A stretch of 10,725 bases of DNA from NCBI GenBank assembly GCA_964498785.1, contig CAZCJL010000175.1:1-10725 (forward strand). The letters are read 5' to 3'. Each line of letters begins with the position of its first letter. Position 1 is the stretch's first letter. This stretch comes from Mariaggregatimicrobium sp964498785 (GTDB lineage Bacteria > Zhuqueibacterota > Zhuqueibacteria > Thermofontimicrobiales > Thiofontviventaceae). Under the pieces are notes generated by a model that did no database searches, was not told the origin of the DNA, and worked only from the letters and a program-made list of their open reading frames with translations. A program made the position numbers and the translations under genes. Positions 1 through 5,995 of this stretch are shown here, in pieces.

Positions 1-614
1 AATTTAAAGAGAATCCGAAAGCTTTGATGCACACCATCAATTATTGAATCGATACAAAAAAACTTACCATTTGGTGCCCATTTTTCACCGATACCGTCAG
101 TTACAAAAACAGGCGGATTATTATCAGTTATAAGATATATCTTAGCTCTCGAATTTTTACTACGAACCTGATAAAGGATATTTTCAAGATCTTTAACTGA
201 AGCAGATACAACGATTCCCTCATCATTTCTAATTATCTTTGGTGTATCTTTTATTGTATCGTAAATTTTCAGGACACGATTGCTTCCTTCCGATTTTCTC
301 ATTAATAGATAACGATCATTTGTATTAAAAAATATATTTTCTTTTCTTGGATTTATTTTTACTGAGTATATATTTTCTTTCTGTTGTGATTTTCTAAAAG
401 GATCAAGTACATAATGATTAGCTTTATTTTCGGAGATGACAACAAGTCCCCTACTTGATATATGTTTTATTTCAGAACCTGGAAAATATTTTTTAATAAT
501 GGATTGGTATGTGATTTCAAAGGGGGCCGATTGAAAAAATGTTTGAGAAAGACAAGCTGTTGTGAATAAGATTGTAATGAATGCGATGGATACAACATTT
601 CTGCCTTTTACCAT
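1..614 (-). CDS. Secreted PD40/WD40-like repeat protein, 3' end outside window
   Basis: The reading frame is open from an ATG at 614 to the window edge, giving 204 codons with the C-terminus missing. A ribosome binding site GGAG lies 4 bases before the ATG. Residues 1-24 form a signal peptide (basic MVKGR, then a hydrophobic stretch, ending ACLSQ). A lipobox reading is possible at FTTAC but weak, because there is no Leu at -3. The mature part is beta-rich and contains WAPNGKFF near residues 179-186, resembling the WSPDGK signature of PD40 (TolB-like) propeller repeats. A weaker copy is NTNDRYLLM near 98-105. This suggests an exported beta-propeller, as in TolB-like or dipeptidyl-peptidase N-terminal domains; which one cannot be told from this fragment. 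A perfect -10 box (TATAAT) sits 41 bases upstream. The propeller assignment is inference from motif shape. Confidence 0.75.
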   Translation of the reverse strand, partial: MVKGRNVVSIAFITILFTTACLSQTFFQSAPFEITYQSIIKKYFPGSEIKHISSRGLVVISENKANHYVLDPFRKSQQKENIYSVKINPRKENIFFNTNDRYLLMRKSEGSNRVLKIYDTIKDTPKIIRNDEGIVVSASVKDLENILYQVRSKNSRAKIYLITDNNPPVFVTDGIGEKWAPNGKFFCIDSIIDGVHQSFRILFK

Positions 615-654
615 AACGCTCCTTTCACATTGAATTAAAAATTTACCTGGTCAC

Positions 655-660
655 ATTATA
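655..660 (-). promoter_or_regulatory. Candidate -10 box for the PD40-like gene
   Basis: The minus strand reads TATAAT about 41 bases upstream of the ATG at 614. No convincing -35 hexamer stands at 16-18 bases; the best nearby, TTGGGA, is only 14 bases away. The assignment is therefore tentative. Confidence 0.3.
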
Positions 661-809
661 TTGAACTACATTTTTCCCAATCATTGCTTTGAAAGAATTC
701 CTGCTATTACACTGGATATTTGCTGTTATTTTAGTCTGAGTTAGATATAATAATTATTTGCTAATAATCCCCCTTATTTGAACACCTTTTTTGGAATTTG
801 TACAAAAAA

Positions 810-839
810 TTCGTATCTATTCGTATTCATTCGTGGCTA
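810..839. repeat. Three imperfect 10-bp tandem units (TTCGTNNNNA)
   Basis: Units TTCGTATCTA, TTCGTATTCA and TTCGTGGCTA follow one another directly. The whole phrase resembles an intergenic text (attcgtgtctattcgtgttcattcgtggctaaa) that I recall as dispersed in many bacterial genomes. It is probably one copy of a short interspersed repeat and not a local regulatory array. Confidence 0.55.
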
Positions 840-906
840 AATTGCTTTGGACTGACAAGAGCGGACTCGCATTGGATGAGTAGTACCTGAACGAAAACAA
901 CAGTTT

Positions 907-947
907 TGTCATTTTGAACGATCCCGCCTGGCAGGAAAGTGAAGAAT
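907..947. repeat. Fragment of a dispersed TGTCATTNTGAACG...GTGAAGAATG repeat
   Basis: The text TGTCATTTTGAACGATCC is followed by CGCCTGGCAGG and then AAAGTGAAGAATG. The outer parts match a frequently seen intergenic repeat (TGTCATTCTGAACGAAGTGAAGAAT). The inner part, with its small CCTGGCAGG palindrome, looks like an insertion or variant. Identification rests on memory of similar sequences, not on a search. Confidence 0.4.
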
Positions 948-974
948 GACATTCTTGCTGTTGCCTTTCAAACG

Positions 975-2417
975 CTAATTAACGAGCATGGTAATAATCG
1001 AATGCGCCGGACTTTTGGTTCGCGCCGCCTTGCCTTTCAGCCACAGGTCAAAATCCATGGCTTCATCAGTGCGATTCAAAATAACGACAGCGATGGTATT
1101 ATCGGGATTGATAAACGCGGTTGCCAGCAAATCATCCATATTGGAAGAGCAGATAATTCGCTTTGCGCCAGCGTGAATGAACCGTGAAAAATGCCCCAAA
1201 TAGTAATGCGAATTCATATAGTGCAACTCGCCGGTGCGGGTATCGGCCATCACCGGCGCCACACAAAAATTCCCGACGTGATTCGGTCCGCCGCGTTCAT
1301 CAAGCAGCACGTTCCAGAAAACCCAGCCGTGTGTCCAATTGTTCAAATCCATGATAATATCTTTCGCAAACTTTTCGCCGGGCCACCAGGCATTCACGTT
1401 TTCCCGGCTAAAGGACGCCACCGTGCCTTCGGTAAATACCAGTTTCTTATCCGGAAAAGCGTCGTGAACAAGTCGCACGTTTTCGTAAGTGTCAGACACA
1501 TACCAATGAAATCCGGTTCCCCACACGTATTTTGATGCTTCAGGATCGTCGAACACAATTTTTGCCCGTTGATACATTACACCCCGGTTGTGATCCCAAA
1601 TCATCAATTTCAGTCGGGACAGATTGTTTTTTTCCAGCGTCGGACCGAGATAGTCGCGAACGTAATCCCGCTCTTCTTCGGCTGTGAAAATACACGATTC
1701 CCAAATCTGAACCGCCATCGGTTCGTTTTGCAGGGTCAGTCCCCAGACCGGCACGCCCTGTTTTTCGTATTCCTGCACAAATTTCACAAAATAATCGGCC
1801 CAGGCTTGATTATATTTTGGATCCAATTTACCACCATGCAGCATGTTGTTATTCGTTTTCATCCATGCCGGCGGACTCCAGGGCGAGGCAAATAATTTCA
1901 TTTTATTATCGCTCTTTTGCATCGCCTTTTTGATGAAGGGAATGCGGTACTTCAAGTCGTGTTCAATGGTAAAATGCTTCAGTTCCATATCCTCTTTTTC
2001 GGCATACGTGTAGCTGCCGCTCGAAAAGTCGCAACTATGGATATTCGTCCGGCACAAATTATAACCATTGCCTTTTTCGGGATCGAAACACGCGGTTAAA
2101 AATTCCTGCTGCTTATCTTCCGGCAATTTGAAGAATGTCTCAGCCGACGCATCTGTCAGCGCGCCGCCAAATCCCTCGATAGTTTGAAATGTTTTATTGG
2201 GATCGATAAAAATTGTCGGATCGGCTTCAAACGGCTGCTCTGTTTCGGCAAATGTCAGAGCGTCCTTTTCTGCGATCCGGTCGTCGGTTCCCTGCGCCGT
2301 GATAAATAGCCGGACTTTGGAATAATTTCGCGGTAAATTTGTTTGTGAGTTAGTTCGTTGGAAGGACAAAAGAGCACAGAATATAAGCAAAGCAATAACT
2401 ATTTGAAATTTTTTCAT
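975..2417 (-). CDS. Secreted GH30 family glycoside hydrolase (glucosylceramidase-like)
   Basis: This is a retaining endo- or exo-beta-glycosidase of glycoside hydrolase family 30, clan GH-A, acting outside the cytoplasm. The best start is the ATG at 2417 (480 aa), with GAGG six bases upstream; the GTG at 2429 would itself sit just before that ribosome binding site. Residues 1-25 (MKKFQIVIALLIF...) form a signal peptide. Family signatures are IEGFGGALTDASA (about 80-92), SPWSPPAWMK (about 178-187), LTLQNEP with acid/base E232, and LVFTEG with nucleophile E330. A short beta-sandwich C-terminus (about 400-480) completes the usual GH30 architecture, so it looks full-length. Substrates in the family include glucosylceramide, beta-1,6-glucan and beta-xylosides, and the sequence alone does not decide between them. 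No other sugar-catabolic gene is adjacent. Family assignment is firm; substrate is open. Confidence 0.93.
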   Translation of the reverse strand: MKKFQIVIALLIFCALLSFQRTNSQTNLPRNYSKVRLFITAQGTDDRIAEKDALTFAETEQPFEADPTIFIDPNKTFQTIEGFGGALTDASAETFFKLPEDKQQEFLTACFDPEKGNGYNLCRTNIHSCDFSSGSYTYAEKEDMELKHFTIEHDLKYRIPFIKKAMQKSDNKMKLFASPWSPPAWMKTNNNMLHGGKLDPKYNQAWADYFVKFVQEYEKQGVPVWGLTLQNEPMAVQIWESCIFTAEEERDYVRDYLGPTLEKNNLSRLKLMIWDHNRGVMYQRAKIVFDDPEASKYVWGTGFHWYVSDTYENVRLVHDAFPDKKLVFTEGTVASFSRENVNAWWPGEKFAKDIIMDLNNWTHGWVFWNVLLDERGGPNHVGNFCVAPVMADTRTGELHYMNSHYYLGHFSRFIHAGAKRIICSSNMDDLLATAFINPDNTIAVVILNRTDEAMDFDLWLKGKAARTKSPAHSIITMLVN

Positions 2418-2698
2418 GTTTTGCCTCACGGTTTAATTTGGCAGTTCACATTTAGTCATTTCAGGAGTACAATCGAACCTTCTTTTCAACCAAAATATAA
2501 GTAAATTTTAAAAATAATGCAATAATAAACAATACTTTTTAACCGAAGTCACTATATTCTGTCGGCTTCAAACCCCATATCGAAGCCACCGCGATATTTC
2601 GTTTCTGCGCAATAGGTATTGGGTAATTTTGCCAAAATCGAAGAGCACTTTAATAATCCGCATTCTGCACCCCATTTTCGGTTTCTGTCTCTGCTTAT
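2418..2698. other. Intergenic region between GH30 and membrane-protein genes
   Basis: No gene is visible. Besides the GH30 promoter it contains a weak inverted repeat GGCTTC (2564-2569) / GAAGCC (2582-2587) with a 12-base loop and no clear T-tract. This could be a transcript end of the upstream membrane-protein gene, but it does not meet the usual intrinsic-terminator form. Confidence 0.45.
2494..2522 (-). promoter_or_regulatory. Candidate promoter of the GH30 gene
   Basis: On the minus strand TTGCAT (2517-2522) and TATATT (2494-2499) are separated by exactly 17 bases, a good sigma-70-like pair. It lies about 77 bases upstream of the ATG at 2417. Confidence 0.5.
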
Positions 2699-3094
2699 TC
2701 ACCGATCAGTGCGAAATATCACAATTCCCAATATTAGCTCTGATATACCTAAAATCAGATAAAAGGGCTGTAACCAGTTGGCATATCCAATCAGCATAAG
2801 TTGTACAACTACCCAGATAATGAGCGCGACACCAAGTAAAATACCGGCATACCCTGCATAGTTACTTTTTTTAAAACTCAGGATCGAGCCCGTAATATTA
2901 CCGACTCCATTTATGAAGAAAAGCAAAATTCCGGGAATTAAATAATTTGTGAATGGTGAGCCTTTTAATAGATCAACAGACATGGCAGCTTTGCCACCAC
3001 TGGGATCAATAATAAGAAGCGGGCCATAAATCACGGCGCCGATTCCGATAAACGCCTGGATAATCCCTTCGAAAATAAAAATGCGGTTACTCAT
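2699..3094 (-). CDS. Small four-helix integral membrane protein, unknown function
   Basis: The 131-aa protein starts at an ATG with GGAG ten bases upstream (GAAGGAGAAAATACGTTATG). Four hydrophobic segments are visible at about residues 8-29, 50-73, 80-103 and 107-126. They are separated by a loop with PSGGKAA (31-37) and by a basic SFKKSN turn (73-78); the last residues FRTDR are probably cytoplasmic. The helices carry conserved-looking polar residues (NG..N at 62-66, Q98, and WLQP at 107-110). The size and helix pattern are like DoxX-type or other small four-helix proteins, but no DoxX signature is recognised, so no family is assigned. It has no obvious operon partner: the next gene upstream on the same strand ends 147 bases away. 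Confidence 0.7.
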   Translation of the reverse strand: MSNRIFIFEGIIQAFIGIGAVIYGPLLIIDPSGGKAAMSVDLLKGSPFTNYLIPGILLFFINGVGNITGSILSFKKSNYAGYAGILLGVALIIWVVVQLMLIGYANWLQPFYLILGISELILGIVIFRTDR

Positions 3095-3241
3095 AACGTA
3101 TTTTCTCCTTCACTGTTTTCTGTTAAATTGCAGATTTCTTTTCTTTAATCGGTAAATTTTGAGGAGCATTATGAGGCTCAGGGAGATAATGTTCTATCAA
3201 TCTTCCTGCCGGGCGCGGACTGAATTGCTTTCTTGCCCTAA

Positions 3242-3828
3242 TTATTTCAAAATTCCAGCATCCTTAAAAACTTCATTCAATAAATCTGAAACGCCAAGTT
3301 TATTTGCCCATTTCTGAAGATATTCGGCATCAAGAAAATCACTTTGGACTTTTAGTACACCGAGCACATCGTTCCACTGGCGTTCCGAAATTTTTCCGCC
3401 AGATTGATACCAGCGTAATTTGGTCAGAATTATATCTTCCGGGGAAGCAAAGAAAATGCCGCGTTTTTATCATCATCCAATGAATCCTTAAGTTTCCTGT
3501 TTAATGCATTCAGATCGAATTCCATATCCTTAAGAATAAATACATCTATCTTAATTGCAGTCTCTAAATGAATTAAATTAAAAGAAGCAGTGTTCCGAAC
3601 AGCTTCTTTGACCATGTCTTCATCGATGTAATAAATTTCGTTCAGCTCCTTTTCCAGCAATGGTATGTGATGTGGTTTGACAACAGCGACAATGTCGATA
3701 TCCTGAGTAGAACGAGCCAGCCCATACATTGAGCTTGCAACCGATCCTCCGATGTAATATTGGATCGAATATTTTTCAAATGCGTCGGTAATCGGAGTTA
3801 GAGCAGATATCATCTCAGTTTTTTGCAT
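3242..3828 (-). pseudogene. Nucleotidyltransferase, frameshifted (second gene of cassette)
   Basis: This is a DNA polymerase beta-type nucleotidyltransferase of the AbiEii/DUF6036-like group. The intact part (132 codons from the ATG at 3828) has the signature GGS at 27-29, then D43-I-D45, with a third acidic residue at D95 (KIDVF), as expected for metal-binding NTP transfer. The frame runs into a stop at 3430. Shifting frame in the T5 run at 3464-3468 (A5 in the coding strand) restores KKRG-IFFASPEDIIL...LRWYQSGGKI...RQWNDVLGVLKVQ and continues to a TAA at 3242. Adding one A gives a continuous product of about 195 aa, matching how I remember relatives ending. Ribosome binding site AAAGGA is 3 bases before the ATG. 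The start overlaps the preceding 88-aa gene by 14 nt, implying translational coupling. The shift could be a real mutation, a sequencing error or, less likely, programmed slippage. Confidence 0.82.
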
Positions 3829-4081
3829 GTTTCCTTTGTTCCATATACTTTCTCACCCTGTCCGCCAGATCCTTTCCATAATGGTACTCGATAAATAGCA
3901 ACTTAACGCCATCCTCGTCCAGATGTTTATTGGCGCGTGCGATTGCCCGTTTCGATAATTTGATCATAGTATCAGATAATGTAACTACCTGGCGAAATCT
4001 TTGGGTGCGGCTCTGCTTTCTGATTAATGAAATAAGAAATTTCTCTGCTTCAGGGGATGTGTCAGAAGATTGTGTTTTCAT
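3815..4081 (-). CDS. Small SPEA-motif protein, partner of the nucleotidyltransferase
   Basis: An 88-aa, highly basic, mostly alpha-helical protein. Near its start it has TSPEAEKFLISLIRK (about 8-22), then TQRFRQVVTLSDTMIKLSKRAI (26-47) and ELADRV-like DLADRVRKYM (71-80). Short proteins with an N-terminal SPEA motif that directly precede nucleotidyltransferases of this type are, from memory, a recurrent gene pair in diverse bacteria. Function is not established to my knowledge. The ATG at 4081 is chosen over the ATG at 4168 because a good promoter has its -10 box at 4129-4134, so the transcript would begin after 4168, and because relatives begin just before SPEA. Neither ATG has a strong ribosome binding site. 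The stop overlaps the next gene by 14 nt. A role as antitoxin or regulator of the enzyme is inference. Confidence 0.72.
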   Translation of the reverse strand: MKTQSSDTSPEAEKFLISLIRKQSRTQRFRQVVTLSDTMIKLSKRAIARANKHLDEDGVKLLFIEYHYGKDLADRVRKYMEQRKHAKN

Positions 4082-4117
4082 GTTTAATATTTCTATCTTT
4101 CCGATTTTAAGATGATT

Positions 4118-4157
4118 GAGTACTCGATAATATAAGGAATAATTTTCAGATTTGCAA
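4118..4157 (-). promoter_or_regulatory. Promoter of the nucleotidyltransferase cassette with palindrome near +1
   Basis: The minus strand has TTGCAA (4152-4157), a 17-base spacer and TATATT (4129-4134), a near-consensus pair. The 8-bp perfect palindrome GAGTACTC (4118-4125) sits where transcription would start and could be an operator half. The leader before the ATG at 4081 would be about 40 bases. Confidence 0.55.
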
Positions 4158-4193
4158 GAAATTATCATTCACTTTATTTGTAATATAGCAGCT

Positions 4194-5444
4194 TTATTGC
4201 TTGTTTTTCCATGCGTCAATTAGACCGATGTGCTTTAACATGGGCTGCAATTTTTCAGGCTTGTATATAAACTGGCTATCGATATATTCATTTACTGAAC
4301 TCACGCCATGGTCTTTTAGAATTTTTTCCAGCTGTTTTTCAGCATAAAGAATCTTTAATCGTCCTGCTAATTCATGCTTGAAATTTTCTGTATAGATAAA
4401 GTCAACAATCGCAGTCTGGCGCATTTTATCGACAGGGGCTAAAAAGATCAATGCATCATACGCATCGTACATTGTCTGACCTGGTGCTACGTTCAACATG
4501 TGGTTGCCGATATAATCCGCACCCCCGAACGGTGTTCCTTTCAAATCAAATGCAACCGGCTTATTTCCGAATACTTCGAATGCGCTATCCCATAATCCGT
4601 TTTCCAGACGCACCCATTTTATGATGACATCTTCCAATCCTTCCGTTGTTTTAGGCGTGCTGGCATCCACATCTTTTTTCATCTGAAATCTTAAATTAAT
4701 ATTGTGAAAGCGCACGGAATAGGTTTTTCCCGGATTATGTAAATAGAAAAATGTCCCGCAATTCCAGTAATATTTATCTTTTCTATTTTTAATTCCCTTG
4801 TAAGCATGACGGGTATTTGTAAGAAAAATCCCTTTCTCACCGGATTTAAAGTAATTCAAATACGAAAGGATGATTTTGTACATGGTATAGTCATTCCCCA
4901 AAATAGAAAGCCTGAATAAATCCACATCTTTGGGAGTGTTCATTTCTTTCCAGTAAACAGGCGCGTTCACTGCAACCACCTTAAACCGATCGTGCGCGGG
5001 TAATGTCGAGTTTATTTTCCAAATGCGTTGCAGTAGATCGAAATATGTTTGATACGGCCAGCCTTGACCACTGAAATCATTTTGAAAAGCAGGATACAAA
5101 AGTTTTGGATTCTCTGTTTTTGACTCAAAATATTCATCAAGCGCTGGTTGTTGATTCACTGAAACGACTTCCAGAAAAATGTATTTTACTTTCTTCTGAA
5201 AGTCTCCATTTTCAAGCAATTCCTGGTAAAACTCAAAAGGCTCGACAGCCGTATGTAATGCATCATCAAAAAGAATCAGATCGTAATAATTTAATTTCTC
5301 AAGAATAAATGGAATTGGCTTTTCACCTTTTTCGTTTAAAGTATTTACATAAGGTTTTAACTTGTCACTTTGTTGAGCCGGAGAATTCAGACAATATAGC
5401 AGAGAAAAGAGCATCAATAGCAATAGCATTTCTTTCTTCATCAT
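4194..5444 (-). CDS. Secreted protein, divergent erythromycin-esterase/ChaN-like fold
   Basis: The 416-aa protein has a signal peptide (MMKKEMLLLLMLFSLLYCLNSPAQQ). The ATG at 5444 has AAAGG three bases upstream; the adjacent ATG at 5441 is equally possible. Its early part reads LILFDDALHTAVEPFEFYQ (about 57-74), then YIFLEVV (89-95) and later FLTNTRHAYKG (207-217). In order and spacing this resembles the GE-x-H ... (I/L)E ... H motifs of the EreA/ChaN/TIKI superfamily (exported hydrolases or haem-binding proteins). The first acidic pair is D60-D61 where that clan usually has G-E, so chemistry may differ or be lost. The C-terminal half (about 240-416) has no motif I recognise. A possible promoter, TTAACA-N17-GATATT, lies upstream near 5487-5515. 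Superfamily placement is inference from motif layout; substrate is unknown. Confidence 0.72.
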   Translation of the reverse strand: MMKKEMLLLLMLFSLLYCLNSPAQQSDKLKPYVNTLNEKGEKPIPFILEKLNYYDLILFDDALHTAVEPFEFYQELLENGDFQKKVKYIFLEVVSVNQQPALDEYFESKTENPKLLYPAFQNDFSGQGWPYQTYFDLLQRIWKINSTLPAHDRFKVVAVNAPVYWKEMNTPKDVDLFRLSILGNDYTMYKIILSYLNYFKSGEKGIFLTNTRHAYKGIKNRKDKYYWNCGTFFYLHNPGKTYSVRFHNINLRFQMKKDVDASTPKTTEGLEDVIIKWVRLENGLWDSAFEVFGNKPVAFDLKGTPFGGADYIGNHMLNVAPGQTMYDAYDALIFLAPVDKMRQTAIVDFIYTENFKHELAGRLKILYAEKQLEKILKDHGVSSVNEYIDSQFIYKPEKLQPMLKHIGLIDAWKNKQ

Positions 5445-5676
5445 TTGCCTTTCTTATTTGATTAATCCAAGAGTTATCCGAGAATATCTTATCAATAATA
5501 AGACCTGTTAAAGGTCCGAATGGTTGAACATAGCAGCAGGAGAGAGTATTGTATTTAATCTAATAATAAACTTACAGAATGTCAATAAAAAAGTAATTAA
5601 TCATTAGTAAATATTCCCCCCCAAATTACTATCTTTGATTAAATCAGCTAACAAATTGAACAGAGGCAGAGAATAC
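5445..5676. other. Intergenic region between divergent genes
   Basis: It lies between the minus-strand EreA/ChaN-like gene and the plus-strand Tat-signal remnant, so it should hold two divergent promoters. Two small inverted repeats (CTTAT/ATAAG near 5490-5505 and GACCT/AGGTC near 5502-5517) overlap the possible minus-strand promoter. No gene or RNA is recognised. Confidence 0.4.
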
Positions 5677-5898
5677 ATGAATCGACGATCATTTCTGAAA
5701 ACCGCTGCAACTACTCCGGGAGCTCTGAGCGTGCTGCCGCTAATGAATGCGTCCTGTTCAAAAAAAGCGACAGAGCGCCTGTTTGCTTCTCAAATTTCAG
5801 CGAACATACTTTTGTGCGTTAAACCACCACACTTTTTTCTCACATTTTTCCGGAGAAAAAACCGTTCCTGTTCGGATGCAAAAAAAAAATCGGCGTAG
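5677..5898 (+). pseudogene. Orphan Tat signal peptide, stub of a lost exported protein
   Basis: The ATG at 5677 (AGAGG ten bases upstream) opens with MNRRSFLKTAATTPGA, a textbook twin-arginine signal (RRSFLK). It is followed by a hydrophobic stretch and LPLMNASCSKK, a possible lipoprotein cleavage site. Such leaders normally precede several hundred residues of a folded periplasmic enzyme, such as Gfo/Idh/MocA dehydrogenases, amidohydrolases or sugar isomerases. Here, from about residue 40 onward the text becomes low-complexity (CVKPPHFFLTFFRRKN...), passes through an A10 run and stops at 5898. The likely reading is that the enzyme body was deleted, leaving the export leader. What it encoded cannot be told. 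Alternatively it is a tiny real secreted lipoprotein, which is less likely given the unordered C-terminal half. Confidence 0.6.
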
Positions 5899-5957
5899 TT
5901 TTATTTCACAGAACACTCAAAACCCGATAAAGTAATAAAACGAAGATGTCGAAATAT

Positions 5958-5977
5958 AGGAGTAATTCATAATGTAA
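5958..5977 (+). promoter_or_regulatory. Start-stop minimal ORF (ATGTAA) upstream of the OMP gene
   Basis: AGGAG (5958-5962) lies nine bases before ATG (5972-5974), which is immediately followed by TAA (5975-5977). The true gene starts at GTG 5996 with its own AGGAGG. Start-stop elements can stall ribosomes and affect expression of the next gene, but this could be chance. Confidence 0.3.
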
Positions 5978-5995
5978 TTATTTCAGGAGGTAACC

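Larger units (their letters stand above)
615..974. other. 360-bp intergenic region with dispersed-repeat fragments
   Basis: No convincing gene lies here. Plus-strand frames running into 975-1535 are antisense shadows of the GH30 gene. The region is AT-rich to about 800, then holds a 3 x 10-bp imperfect tandem (810-839) and a fragment resembling the widespread TGTCATTNTGAACGA...GTGAAGAAT intergenic repeat (907-947). It is flanked by the 5' end of one minus-strand gene and the 3' end of another. The left part must hold the promoter of the PD40-like gene, and the right part the transcript end of the GH30 gene, although no strong intrinsic terminator is visible. Confidence 0.6.

Noticed and set aside
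810..839. Tandem 10-mers as a possible CRISPR or iteron array
   Set aside because: Units are directly adjacent without spacers, only three, and match a known type of dispersed intergenic text; there are no cas or rep genes nearby.
939..2099. Several plus-strand open frames of 60-114 codons
   Set aside because: They are antisense to the GH30 gene, have no ribosome binding sites or recognisable motifs, and the opposite strand carries an intact family with catalytic residues.
3172..3318. Short plus-strand frame with a good GAGGAG-N4-ATG start
   Set aside because: About 48 codons, overlapping antisense the clearly coding tail of the nucleotidyltransferase, with no protein-like pattern; the ribosome binding site is probably chance.
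4082..4168. N-terminal extension of the 88-aa protein from the ATG at 4168
   Set aside because: No ribosome binding site, and the near-consensus promoter lies inside it, so the transcript would start too late.
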